Assembly: GCA_009792885.1 (NCBI GenBank)
Contig: WMCF01000029.1
Location: 8,692,594-8,756,593, forward strand
Direction of reading: 5' to 3'
Source: Eremophila alpestris peregrina
Lineage: Eukaryota; Chordata; Aves; Passeriformes; Alaudidae
Length of the DNA stretch: 64,000 nucleotides
Positions 24,301 through 36,570 of the stretch are shown piece after piece (position 1 is the stretch's first letter; each line of letters opens with the position of its first letter). Under the pieces are notes generated by a model. It was not told where the DNA came from, made no database searches, and saw only the letters and a list, made by a program, of their open reading frames with translations. Made by a program: the position numbers and the translations under genes.

Positions 24301-24720
24301 TCCTGCTGTTCTCTAGAACTGATATGAGAATTAGTGATCAGAGATGGAAACAAACAAAAAGAACCCCAACAAACCAAAAACAAACCCTTCTAAAAGTGTA
24401 CTCTGATGCTTCTAGAATGTAACTCTGCCCCACAGAAATCATAAGAAATGTACATAAGATGCAAATTTTGCTGCTCCTAGAGTTACAGGAGGACAAAAGG
24501 AGCTGGAAGAGTAGAGGAAACCAAACATGGCACAAAATAGGCAGGCTACAACCTTCATACCACATCAGCTTCATTAATTTAAGCCATCTTCAACATTTTA
24601 ATGCAGTGATTAACTGGCACACCAACCACATCAGTCATGTCACCCGGTAGCAAAGTATATTTTAACTTAATTCATTATAAATGTCTTGCTTCAAATGACA
24701 AACGGGGATCAAAAGCTCAC
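21331..24720. other. No gene recognised; one A-tract
   Basis: Single-copy AT-leaning sequence with a 16-base A run at 23965-23980. No element is identified. Confidence 0.45.
23965..23980. repeat. A homopolymer, 16 bases
   Basis: Uninterrupted A run followed by CCAACCAAAG. No retrocopy with target duplication could be seen beside it. Confidence 0.8.
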
Positions 24721-24893
24721 CTGATGGGATACATAAAATTCAAAAATGTCAATCCCCATTTCTTGTGAAGAAAGCAGCCCAAGAGCTACAGCTTCATGCT
24801 TCTCTTTAGCCCTTATGAGACACAAATGGCCAATTTTGCTGTGTACCACAAATGGTGGCAGTAAAAAGTACCACAGAATGGACATTTTAAAAA
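24721..24893 (-). other. Candidate internal coding exon, minus strand
   Basis: On the minus strand the acceptor is AGGTTTTTTACCTTTTAG (ending 24894) and the donor is CATCAG|GTGAGC after 24721. The 173 bp are open as two bases plus 57 complete codons. The reading begins FKMSILWYFLLPPFVVHSK, goes on through LCLIRAKEKHEAVALGLL and ends MGIDIFEFYVSHQ. The N-terminal part is hydrophobic, enough for one membrane segment. The middle is charged and looks protein-like. I do not recognise the family. Phase fits both the exon-like segment at 29107-29273 upstream and the one ending at 15529 downstream. Chance remains possible, since a 57-codon open frame is not rare by itself. Confidence 0.28.
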
Positions 24894-27258
24894 CTAAAAG
24901 GTAAAAAACCTATGGTGGCAAATGATGAAACCTATTGAGAAAGTTAATCCCCAAGATGTTCAGAAGACTGAAGTGGGTAATTCAGATGAGGGAAAGTGAT
25001 AGAAAATTCCAAAATGGATGAAAGAGAACCTCAGCTACCCTTGGAATGTTCACACACATTTCCTAAAGAAGGTGGAGTCATTCGAAGTACATCATTAACT
25101 CATCAGCACGCTTATTCTACCCATTAAACCCAATAAATCCTCAATACCATCTGAGATCAGCCTCTCTCTATAGCTGTGAAGCAGAGATAAGAACAGGCTC
25201 CATTCACAACCCTCACAGCATCCTCCTGCCTGAACAGCACAGAAGCCTGTACAAGTAGCAGCTGAGCTACAAAGGAAATAGCTGCAGCCAGACTGATCCC
25301 CTGTTTGTGATGAACAGGTTTGCAGAGGCATGATGAAGAAAATACAGAACTTCCAGGTTTTTCAGTTAGGCCAGGCAGGGCTACTTGATCTCTGCACCAA
25401 ACTCCACCACACAGTTTAAGCATGTCAGGTCTTAGGTAAATAATTTATTTCACTTGAGCAAACCAAGCAAGGAATGTTTCCCCTGCTTATTTTCATCTTC
25501 AAACACATCTCCTTCACTCCTTTGTTACCATTGCAGACCACCATGGGTTCAGGGTAGAGAGAGACCCAGCACAGTTACAGACACAAATACCAATTGCTTA
25601 GGGTTGGCTAAAGGTGCTGTGTTCTCACAGCTGGCACTCCTCTCAATTATGCAGAAATGACCCCACGTTTGCATTAATGAGAAAAGGTTGGATTCTTTCC
25701 ACATGAGCACTAAGCTGTATCCTTGGATGAAGATGACAATTATGGAAAAAAGTGCACATATTATGGAATTCTGTGCTGCCTGTCTTTGTATCCCTGGAAT
25801 TTGACCAGGTTTGGAGCTGGAGAACAAAAGAAGGCCATCTCTGTGAATCACAGAAAGGGCTACTGGAAATCTGATGATAAAGCTCGTGCTTTGAAGTTTT
25901 ATAGTTTTGGCTGCACATCCAATTACACATCAGCATCCAAATAATTCGGTGCTTATCCTAATAGAAGAAATATTTTCAGAGTTTCTATCTTATCCTGCAA
26001 CTTCTGGTGCCTTCTTGGTGTTCTAAGCAGCCTCATCCCCGGGTGATTAAAGGGGATGATATTTTAAATTACTAAATTAAAAGGACAAAAGGACACTTTG
26101 CAGCATTAGGGCCCCATCAGGTCACCTGCTGCTTGTTAAGGCAGGTTTTCCTAATGTTTTGAATCATTAATTGTTTCTTCTAAGCAAACCAGCTCCAGCT
26201 AAAAAGACACCAGGACACAAGTAGCCCATATGTGCTCACTGGGGAGGTGAAGGAAGGAAGTTTCAGTTCTATTGTGAATCTTGCAGAGTGGCAGTAGCTG
26301 GTGAGTCAGGGGTCTGGCCCAACAACCTTGACTGGAAATTGCCTCTCTCTGCACAAAGAGCCACGTCTGAATGGTCACGTGAAAGGCACTGGCTCCAGCA
26401 AATTGGGATTTCCTGCTAGGACGTAATTTTGTGGAAAGACCTCATAAATGACTCAAGTTAGAGCTCCCACACAAATTCCCTAAGCCACCTTTCACTACAA
26501 AACTCAACTGACCTGGTCTGGTTTTGCACTGTTCTGTACCTAACACAGTTTTGTGCATGTTAACTAAACTCTTGAAGTGTTAGGTAATGAATGGATGGGG
26601 AATACTGCTCATGGACAGATGTCAGCAACAGTATTTCTGGATTTCATTGAGCACAATTTTACAGAAAAATATTAAAGCAGTATACTCAATAAGAATGCTA
26701 ATCTAGTACCAGAATTTTCACATGCAATCATTAGATACAAAATCATTCCAACACTGAGATGTAAACACACACCCAAATTTGGTTCTGCAACTGTTATCAA
26801 GGACTGTCACTTAGCCCATCTCTAATTTCAGTAAATACATGAGGGGAGGGGAGCTGCATTACAATGAGTTTTGCTCTCCCTGCTTAATGTATTTCTCACT
26901 GACTGCTGGAGACACTTAAGTCCATGCCAAATGCAGAAGTGCCCACTCCATGCCATGGGTTTGGAGAACTCCAAGGAACAGCCTTACACATCACACAGGA
27001 TTTTTGCACACATGGGCCTTTTTAGGTCCCTTGGTCTGTGCCTACCTGGGGCACTGCCCTGAGACCACAGAGGTGCTTCTGGCAGCTCACAGTGGCTGTG
27101 CACCAGCCAGGAGTGGGAGCAAACCATGCAGGACACGTTGATCAGGGGCTGGAAATGAAATGGAGCTGGCTGAACCCTGGCTAGCACAAACTTCATGGTC
27201 TCTCATGAACTTCCTGTGACCCTCTAAGGAACACTGAACTATTGAAACACACACTTAC
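24894..27258. other. No gene or repeat recognised
   Basis: Single-copy sequence. Open frames around 25.1-25.9 kb on both strands overlap one another and carry no motif. Confidence 0.4.
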
Positions 27259-27416
27259 CTTTCCTATAGCTGCTGCTGTTTTCTTTGAAGCAGTTTTTCC
27301 TGTAAGCTGAAGTGGTTTTTTATTTAGACTGACTCACTAATGCTGTTGGTGCCTAATATTTAGGTTAACTATACCTCTAAAAAGGCATTTTTCACATTTT
27401 ACTACAAACCACTGCT
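27259..27416 (-). other. Exon-like segment, minus strand, non-coding
   Basis: The acceptor is CATTACTTTTATTTTTTAG (ending 27417) and the donor is GGAAAG|GTAAGTG after 27259. Both signals are strong, but all three frames contain stops, and AATAAA lies inside. If spliced at all it would be part of a non-coding RNA or a UTR. Confidence 0.15.
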
Positions 27417-29106
27417 CTAAAAAATAAAAGTAATGTTCTAGATAGGCAAAGAAAGTTATTTGAAATTAAAGAGTTTTTTCTAGGGATACCTAGGGGGATT
27501 GACATAATCCTTTCTTGTATCAGCCACAGACCTTATTTTCAAAGTAAATTTTTTGAATATTAGCAAATACTAACTTCTCCCTGAATGCCTATAAAAACAT
27601 ACCATTACTCACACTTACTTCAGATGTATCCATGCACATCCACGTGTGCCACAATCCTGCCTGTACAAATCACTTCCATTTACAGCAATTAAGCTGAACG
27701 AGGCTGAACAAAACAACTTTGGAATTTAAGGTTGAAGGCTTTGGAAGTAAAACAAAACAAAACAAAACCTCAGCCTGTAATCCAGTCACTGTGCAGCCAC
27801 ATTTCACTGGTGGGACAGACTGCTGCTTCCATGAGGGGAATATGGTTAGGGCAGGGTTAGGACAAGACAGCCTTATATCATCCCAATTCTCACAAATATA
27901 GCTAAAAGTAATGGGCATGTAGAGAAAGTCCTCTCAAGTCCTCCTATTATGAGGTTTCAGTATAACATTCAGAGGATTCCTTGGTCACCTTCACTGATCC
28001 TTTGAGACTGAGCCAAAAAGCTTAAATTCTTCAATTATGCTGGGAAGTTCCAGTCAGTGTCAAGCTAATGATGTACTTAATAAGGGACATCAATTTGTGC
28101 ATCCATGTAAGTGCTGACCACCCTCTGCTCGTTTTTAATAGTTTTGAGAAGAGCAACTGAGGTCCTGCTGTCTGCTGCTAATATTTATTCTCTGCTGTGT
28201 GACTGTTCAGAAATATTCCAAAGCAGTAAAACAGGGCTCTCACTGACTATTACCAATGCAAAAGCACGAGGGGCTCTACAGAAAACCCTCAGAGCCCACC
28301 CAGCACCTCACCTGCTGAACACAACCCGAGGGAGAACAGGGCATTACATTTTGCAAGCCCCATGACAACAATCTGCAATATGAAGGTGCTGAGAGGGAAA
28401 TGGCCCCACCAATTTGGAGGAACATTTGGACATCAGACCAGCACAAGACAAAAGAACAACTGAAAGCCAAAAGGCCTGCTCATTTAAGGCTAAGTACTGG
28501 AGCATAAGCATCTAGAGTACTGTCAAAGCAAAGGAAGTAAAAGATAAACAAATGAAATGCATAAAATGGATCACCTGCATTACAGAGAAACATCACATTT
28601 GTGAAAATACTATTTATCCAAGTATCATAAGAGTGAAGCCCTAGGTAAAAATATGCCAGACTCCCAGGCTTACCAAGAGAGATTATTTAAGAGGGAGGCT
28701 GCCAGGAAGTAAAACCGGGGTTGTTCAGCAGCATTCTAGGGCTCACTAGGAGGCAGGAAAGCATTCTTGGAGCTTTTACTGCCCAGTAACATCCAGTGCC
28801 TAACCCTGCCCCCAGTGCCAGCTGGTGCTTTTAGAGAACTGCTCAGCAAGGTTTCCTCTCAGGTGATCTGTTCTGCCTCCAGAGGCCTTTAGATGTGAGT
28901 GCCACAGAAGCACCTGACACTCTGGTGTTGGCCTGTAGGTTTGTCTAAACATACCTTAGGGCTTCCTATCTCTTCAAATGAACACCACAGCCCAAAGTCT
29001 ACAATTACACGTTGGGAAAACATAAATTGTTGTGGGTTTCTAGCTAAAACCATGAGATTCACATCTTGCCCAGGCAGTAATAGTGAGGACATTGTTCCAA
29101 ACTCAC
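27417..29106. other. No gene recognised; (AAAAC)4
   Basis: Contains four AAAAC units at 27749-27768. The minus strand stays open from about 29260 down to 28889, reading through the donor at 29107. That extension is discussed with the exon-like segment. Confidence 0.4.
27749..27768. repeat. (AAAAC)4 microsatellite
   Basis: Four perfect five-base units. Confidence 0.8.
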
Positions 29107-29273
29107 CTATCACAGCATCAAAATTAGAGGCCTGCTTAGTTGTAACCAACACAGCTTTCCATGGCAATACTCCAATGCATCTGATTCTCTTCATAAATGT
29201 ATCCAACATAAACAGAGTATTGGGAATATCAAAATAGGCTCCATATTCAGACAACAGAAGAAGTGAGCCAATA
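29107..29273 (-). other. Candidate internal coding exon, minus strand
   Basis: On the minus strand a pyrimidine stretch and a TACTAAAT branch-like word precede CATAAG at 29274. The donor is GATAG|GTGAGT after 29107. Between them lie one base, 55 codons and one base, open, reading GSLLLLSEYGAYFDIPNTLF, then MLDTFMKRIRCIGVLPWKAV, then LVTTKQASNFDAVI. The frame also stays open past the donor to 28889, so the openness does not stop at the splice site as it would in a neat exon. A weaker donor (CCTAAG|GTATGT) lies near 28957. The acceptor is the weakest part. Product not recognised. Phase agrees with the exon-like segments at 55621-55679 and 24721-24893. Confidence 0.22.
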
Positions 29274-29769
29274 CTTATGGGATATATTTAGTATATAGGA
29301 AAAAAGATAGCTTTGTTACTGCTTTTTTGTTTTAATTAGAGAAAATTGCAATGTATACAGTGCTGCAAGGCAATCTTCCAAGAGAGCTAACTAAATGTAT
29401 GAAAATACTTTTACTGAAATAACTTATGCTGAATTAAATGTTTTGCTACTTTATTTGATTTGGCTTCCTGATCATTTAACTGTCACCAAATTCTGAATTT
29501 AAGAAGTGGCAATGTTTAATGACAATAAGACATTGTAGATGATGTGTTAATGCTGATTAATGCACTTCCCAAGCGTGCTGGAAGCATTTGGCTTGCCTTG
29601 TACCTTCCACTGTGCACCCAAGGCATGCATTCATCAGCACTACTGCTCTGTCTGTCATGTCTTATTGCTGAAGTAGTGCACCATTCCCAGTGTGTTTGCT
29701 TTGAGCCTGCCTCAGTCAATTTACATTACACTGCCCACCCAAACCCACATTTTTGAGGTTCACCCAGCT
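29274..29769. other. No gene or repeat recognised
   Basis: AT-rich sequence with no nameable element. Confidence 0.4.
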
Positions 29770-30000
29770 CTTGATGATCAGGGGCCTGTATGTTTAATAA
29801 CGTTTTGCTCTGCCAGTCTAATTAACTCCGGCACTGTATCTGCAGTCTGATAAAATGCTCATTTCACACCACATTAATTTTTATCAGCTGAACATTAAGC
29901 AACACAAAGCTATCTATGCTTGGTTTAATTTACATACTGACAGAGCTACAAAGAATTACTGCAGTGACTGCAAAGCAAATAAGTAGAACTGGCATCAAAC
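29770..30000. promoter_or_regulatory. Enhancer-like segment (candidate)
   Basis: Contains TCTAATTAACTC (29817-29828), ACATTAATTTTTATC (near 29870-29885) and GGTTTAATTTACATAC (near 29922-29938) in a block free of simple repeats. The words fit homeodomain sites. Function is inferred from texture only. Confidence 0.22.
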
Positions 30001-31298
30001 ATGGCTTCTTCAAAATGAAATATTGATTTGCAAGGCTGGCATCCCAAAGCGGAAAAGAGGAAAAGAAAGAGAATGAGAAATTACTTTCCCCTGTCGGCAC
30101 TAGGAAAAAAAATACACAGTTTGTAACCTGTATTTCCTTAAATGTTATAGCTAGAGAGGGGTATTAAAATTAAAACTTATTCTTCAATTGGCCAAGGAAA
30201 GTTAGAGGTGGTGGTAGCATTTCTCATGGCATAGAAAGAAAAGCTAAAAGGGGTCAGGAAGGTGGGGAGGAACACAACGACTCTGTTAGAGAATACAACC
30301 TAAAAAGTTCTTCCTGCTCTTTTCACTGGCTAAATTTAGCCAAGCAGTCCTCTTTTTGTGGACTATGACCATGAGTCAAATTTGAAGGCAGAACATATGA
30401 AAGACCCTGGAATTCTAACATATGAATAAGAACACAGAAGAAAAATTCTGGGAGCCTGGGATTTTATTCAGAGTCTAGCAGTGACCCTTCAGTGCTGTTT
30501 AAAAGCATCAGTGACCCCACAGTAGCCAGAATAGTAAGTGTTCATATGAGTTAATCTGAACACATAAAAGCTGGCCATGGACATCAATGCTTTTCCAGAA
30601 TGTTGCACCACAGTAGTGAGGTGAAGACCTTAGCTCCAAAAATAAAGCATCCTTTAGTCTCTGCTCAACTGGCCAAAGTCAAACCTTCACTAAAGCTAAT
30701 TATGAATTGCACACCATTTAACTGCTACAGAATACATCTTCCCTTGGGCTTTATCTAGTCTTCTGTTTGAGGTTAAAAAAAAACTAGCAAGTTCAACTGG
30801 GCTGCATTGCAAAAATCTCACAGACATTTAATAAATGAGCAGAATTAATAGCGTAGCAATCTGCCACTTCTGCCTGTAGGTAACATCATCTTTTCAATCT
30901 TGGAGTCACAGTGATCCTGTGATGCTTTTTTCCCATTCCTCAGCCACCCTAAACATTAAGGGATGATGCTTCAGAAGCAGGAATGTTCCCACTCCCAAAA
31001 GTGCATGAGGTCATCAGCACAAAGAAGACAACTCATAGATATTAGAGCAGGACTGAACAGATTATGGCCAATGTTCCTTTCCTGAGGAAAATGTCCAGGA
31101 AAGGACTTTGTAAAACTTCAAGAGCTTTTTTGAGCTGTATTTGGTTTGCTGCAGAGCTATGATTTGGGCCCTGTTTAGCTCCATGGTTTTCTGGCTGCTG
31201 AGAAACTGCCCCTGGCACTGATATAGTTAAAAGTGACATTTGAAATGTTCCCTGTCCCCATCTCTATGGCTTCCTGTGCTTTCCTGCCCCTGCCTCAG
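30001..31298. other. No gene or repeat recognised
   Basis: Single-copy AT-leaning sequence. Confidence 0.4.
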
Positions 31299-31483
31299 AG
31301 TGAGCAGAGGAGTAGATCCACATTGGACTGGGAAATCATGGAACTGTTCCCTAAGGAAATTGGATACTGCTGTGAAATTTTCCTTTGCTGTCGAAGTCAC
31401 CTTTATGAGGAGCTCTTTTCTCTTCAAAGAGCAAATACAGATAATAACCTCCTACCTAGAAGCACTAATATTCAGCTTGACTG
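31299..31483 (+). other. Exon-like segment, plus strand, two open frames
   Basis: The acceptor is excellent (TGCTTTCCTGCCCCTGCCTCAG, ending 31298, shown here in part as CTTTCCTGCCCCTGCCTCAG) and so is the donor (GACTG|GTAAGTG after 31483). The 185 bp are open in two frames. One reads WEIMELFPKEIGYCCEIFLC and later LYEELFSLQRANTDNN, with its stop formed only by the intron bases. The other reads LRKLDTAVKFSFAVEV and later IITSYLEALIFSLT. Neither is recognised. Two open frames make a coding claim weaker but leave the splice pair as one of the best in the window. No repeat is seen inside it. Confidence 0.25.
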
Positions 31484-32039
31484 GTAAGTGAAAAATAATT
31501 TCAAACAGGACATGGTATTATAGCTATTTCTATTGACTGCAGCGCAGTTTATTATTGTATTCCAGCTATTTTGGGAAACAAGTCAACTTAAAATGTCATA
31601 TTAATTATTTACAAAATACTGACATAAATGAAATGAAGATTTGACTGAAATAATAGTTCAGTGCTTCACTCTGCCTTCTTAATGAGCGTAACAGGGAACT
31701 GCTGAATAATTTTCTGCTTACCCTACCACAATCTCTTCTTTTCCTTCTCCTGCAAAATAGACCATCAGAAAAAGATTCAGGCTCAGACATCTCTGACTCT
31801 TGGACAAGTCAAACAGCATAATCAAATCTAGATTCCATCTACAGCTAATGCTGGGGAACTGTTTGGTTTATCTTTACAGACCACTCCTTCAACATATCTT
31901 ACAGTCAGTGTCTCAGGGCACACTCACTTTCTTTTTAGCTGTGCTTTGAAATATGAGGAGGAAAATAGCCCTGAAATCCCATTCTAACTGAAATCAGTCA
32001 TTGTTTTGTAGTAACTAGAATACAAAGAGTATTGACCCT
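31484..32039. other. No gene or repeat recognised
   Basis: AT-rich single-copy sequence. Confidence 0.4.
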
Positions 32040-32350
32040 TTCTGACTTCTTGTCAGATTACGAGCCGGCAGTTTTCTAAAACGTTAAGTCAGTCAGAGCC
32101 CAAAGGATAACATGACTTCTAATTCAAGGTAACTGGAATAAAGAGAAGAGAAGAGAGGCTGATTAATTAGAACTGTATAGTGAACTAATTTGCATCCCTA
32201 TTCTCACTGGTTTTCTAAAAAGAGAATCAACGTGTGTTTGTGCCTCACATCATCTGGCTCTTTCCCACATTAAAAATGACAGGTTTTGCAAGTGAAAAAA
32301 AAATTCCTATAAAAAGGTATATTTCCTATTGGGACACAGATGATTTTTAC
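32040..32350. promoter_or_regulatory. Enhancer-like segment with octamer (candidate)
   Basis: Contains GATTAATTAG (32161-32170) and a perfect reverse octamer ATTTGCAT (32188-32195) within 35 bp, next to a short (AAGAG)3 run near 32140-32158. POU and homeodomain binding is the usual reading of such a pair. No conservation data. Confidence 0.22.
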
Positions 32351-35300
32351 TGAAGTAAAATTTCCTTCATCACTAGTGAGTTTGGGATAAGAAGCATGGA
32401 AATTTTTCTCTTGGATTTCTTCCAAGAACTAGCAGGACTTCCAGCACTGCTGTTACAGAAAATTTGAGAGATTAATCTAAATTATTTCATGCATCCTGCC
32501 ACCACATCATCTGTCATGTCACCACTTCTGCCCAGCACACAGGGCAGTGCAACCCCTCCTTGCAACTAAAGCCTCACCTGTGCCCGAGATGGGCACCTGG
32601 CAGCACAGAAATGATGCAATTCTGCACCTTCCCAGCACCCTCCTCTGTCTCTTTTCCAGCCACAAAAAGGATATCTGTAACAACTCTCCCTACTGAGCAG
32701 CAGGGCAAATAAGGGGATACACCAAAGGATGTTTGCCTTGTTTCTCTATTCCTAGCACAAGAAGATGTAGAAAACAGTGAGTCAGCACACTGAATTTTCC
32801 ATTCTAGGCTGCTGCCTGAAATGATAGGGCTCCCAGCTGCACAGTAACACCATGGGCTGAGCTGGAGGAGATCCCTCTCAATCCATCCACATTTCTGTTT
32901 CCAATCACGTTTTTACAGCACTGACGTTTTACCAGTAATCCCAGCTGCTTTACTGAAGTGTTTTGGAGGTCCAAAGATCCTCATAAATTTCCCTTAGCGT
33001 TTAAGGCTACTTTAACTCATTTGAACTGAAGTGGCTCTGATACTTGGAAATCAATCTCACTTTATGACTTGGAAAGACCTGGGCAAATATTAGCCAGTTA
33101 AGTCCCCTGTGACTTCCTGCCTCAAAAAGTGATATGAGACCTTGCCAGAACTATCAAACTGAACTTGAACTCTGCTTCACATCTGCCTGAAATGCAGAGG
33201 TGGGAAGAGTGGTCTAAAGGTCCGCTGTCTCTGCAACAACCAACTAATCAAAACTCGGGTTTTCCTTTTTTTTTTTAATTTCACAAACCAAAAGGCTGTT
33301 TTTCAAACTAAGACAAGATGCCTATGAACTGCTGGCTTACACCCTAGGCACACTTTCTAAAGCATTCCCCATTCTGTATAATGCTGGGGGGCGTGAGGGG
33401 TTTATAATATTACTTTCTGCCTTTTTTAGAAGGGAGAACCTAATTTATCTCTCTGTACATATCTAATGTTAAAATGAAGAGATTCCTTTTCACCACCCCA
33501 TTCCATCCAACTGTCTTTCCCTGGACTCTGCTTCTGCCAGCACTTTGTGTAGGCTCTGTCTTTGGGAAGTGAAGTCAGGAGTTTATTGCTATGCAGGCTT
33601 CAGGAGTGAAACGTCACTGGCTGAGAGGGAGCAAGTATTGGTCTTGACAGTTTGGATGCTGCTTCCTTTCTCAAAGATGACTTTTTTGACAGCACCAGAA
33701 AGCTTTGTCTGTTTCCAAACTCTAAGATATGACAAGGATTCAGAAGGCAGGATAAGACAGACCATGCCAGGTCAGTGTTTTTTGTCTACACAAGCTTACG
33801 GTCTCTTTGAATTTATAAACTAGTAGAGAGAAAGATGCTGGGGAAAAGCAGGGGGAAGAGTATCTCAAATGCTTGCAAAAGGTCTGCTTTGCTCAGTCAA
33901 ACCCTGATGTATTCAAGAGGAACCACACAGCCTTTGTTAAGCTATACATCCCGTACTTAATTGAGAAATGATTCCTAATAAGTCCTGGAGAGCTACAGGT
34001 CTTCCTATCCCTCAGATGGGAAACAATCATATCTCACGGCAACTCATTATGTATTCTTTTTGTACCATGAGTTGTTTTAAAACCGTGAAATTAGTTCTGG
34101 CAGAGTGTACAGAGAAACACCCATGAGATGAGACTGAACGAGTTATGTAAGGTTTCCACACATTCCTCATGAATGTTAACTCTTCATGGCTAGAACTCAG
34201 CTTTCTTAGATGAAGAAATATTCATATAATATATAAAGGAGACAGCTTTTTTCTTCTCTCCGTGACATTCTGTCTATCCTAAAGCTCCATAATTATGTTT
34301 GGCACAGAAACCTCCTTTCTCCATTGTTTCTTTGATACTTAGCCACCATAAAATATAATTTATAAACTGATTTACAATATTTATAAATTAACTGAGTTGG
34401 GGCTGCCCGTGGTGCCAAGTAAATTGACCCTTCTGTGTGGTACACTACAAACTTTCCAAATGTATCAGAATCATTAATATGTGAGTTATTATAGAGGAGC
34501 CCGAGTGCCAGAACACAAGATCCATGTGCTGATTTGCCCAGTGGGTTGGATTCTCTAACCTGGACACCCTGGTCCCTCCAGCAAGCACCACAAGCATTTT
34601 CAAAGACTATTGACACTCTATTAGTGAGCTTTCAGCCTCTCTAGGAAGAATATTAGCCTTGGAATGATTGCAGGATGTAGATGTCAGTTAGTGAAGTGAA
34701 AGCTCTTAAAGATGGAATTCTTCTCTTGTCCTGCTCAGCCTGGAGAGCTCCAACAGCAGCTGGGCTCAGGTTAATGGCATTGCTCAACAAATGCACACTT
34801 TAGGGCTGGCAGGAGATTCCTTGTGCTCTGCTGCAAGTGGGACAGAGGCTCAGGAAACTAAGGCAGAGCTGGAGTTCAGCTTGGAGAGCTGTGAATGAGG
34901 TCAGGATGGAGCTGCAGCCCAAGAACAGTTAAAGCAGGATCATTTGTCACTCTCCTCTCAGAGCCCACAGCTGACTAAACCAACAAGCCTGCCTGTGATA
35001 CACAGGCTGCAGAGAGGGGGGCAAGGATTAATCAAACTCAGTGCCAGGACACAGCAGGGGCCATTTAAAAGCACATATTGCAAACTCAACCTTGAATTGC
35101 AGGTACACTCCTAATTGCTCAGTATGAAAAAAAACACAGGAAATTTGCAGTGAAAGCTTTAATTTGTTAAATTGATGTTGAAAAGACTCTGTAAATCCTC
35201 ACTGCTTGCTAAGCCTTTATGAGTGCAATCTAATGAATGAACTGCCTTTGCAGATCTGCTGAAGAACAGGCTATTTAAAATGCACCTCCTTTACCTTTTA

Positions 35301-36570
35301 AGCATTTAAAACACAAAAACCTAGCAGAATTTTTAAAAATCCAAACAAATAAACCAACAGAAGCACTGCAGTAGCTAGATTCAATAGCTCACATAAACAG
35401 AAGTAATAAATTTTCATTACATAGCAGAAGGTGACCATCCCTTTTGAAAATAAAAAAAAAAATTCTACATGTTACATACATCTTAGCTTTTGAAATTCCT
35501 GAAGTTTCCAGGATAAAATGGCCTCATTTAAGGCCATGCTAATGAAAGACAAACAGTAAATTTGTATTTTAATTCTAACAATCTTCTGTTGACACACTGT
35601 GTTACATACATAATGAAGAACAGAAGACAGACACTTCCTGTTAACTGATGGGAATTGGAGTTCTGAATGTTATACAAATAGCAAGAACAAAAAAAGTTTC
35701 ATTGGCTTGTTATAAAACTCAATTAGGCCATTAAAAGAAGAAACAATTAAAGTTGCCTAAACATTTCTCAAAGTAAATGGTACCCTGGAGTTCACAAAAA
35801 CCGTAGGGCTGTTTTCAAACATCTTATTTTCCTCTCTTTAAATGTTATGGAAAATTGCTCTGAATATGATGCCAAAATGTAAAACTGCAAAACACAAAGG
35901 ATATTAGAACTGTCTGAATTACAGATGTCTCTAAAGACTAATAGCATAAAGATGTGAAGCAGGTTGACCTCAAATGTCCTTATTCTCAACCTGTTGGAAG
36001 GTTTTTGTTCCTTATGGTTTACTTCTATACTTAGGCTGACTAGAAATGATAACCATTCATAGAAATCTTATTAAAAGAATCTAAAATTGCTCCTTCATGC
36101 ACCTGAGCCCACTGCATGTGCTAAAAATAGGTGAGACTGTGAGACTGCAAAAATCCTCGCCAACTTTTCTGTACAAGGAGAGGAACTGTTGAGTAACAGA
36201 CACATCCAAATCAATGTCCCCAGAGGAATAGGAGAGCCTGTGGCACCAGTAAGCATCTTCCCCAAGCCATTAAAATTTAAAGAACCATCCACTAGCAGCT
36301 GGGAAAAAAAAAAAAAAAAGGAAACCAAAAAACCTCTAACAACAAACACTTCTGCTGATAAAAAAGGGAAGAGACAGAAAATCTTTCAGGATGTCCTTCC
36401 TTGTTTACTGCTTCAGACATTGCCACATGAGAGGGCACAAGGAGTGAAGACAGATAAAGACTTCCAATGGTGTAATTCAGCTTTAAAGTTACAAAAGAAA
36501 AGAACAGCCTGTAGTTCTTGGAGGCATTGCATGCTACTTTTATAGAATTCCTGTTATTCCACTGCCTGTT
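32351..36570. other. No gene recognised; A-tract; one word-rich part
   Basis: About 4 kb of single-copy sequence. A 16-base A run lies at 36304-36319. The part from about 35100 to 35310 is rich in short AT words (CTTTAATTTGTTAAATTG) without being repetitive. Nothing else is named. Confidence 0.4.
36304..36319. repeat. A homopolymer, 16 bases
   Basis: Uninterrupted A run followed by GGAAACC. Confidence 0.8.

Noticed and set aside
25095..25944. Several overlapping open frames on both strands
   Set aside because: They contradict one another and carry no motif or splice support.
33195..33270. GTGGTCTAAAGGTC, similar to the A-box end of tRNA-Leu
   Set aside because: No acceptor stem, no anticodon arm and no proper B box at the right distance. 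Not a tRNA, and too little for a SINE.
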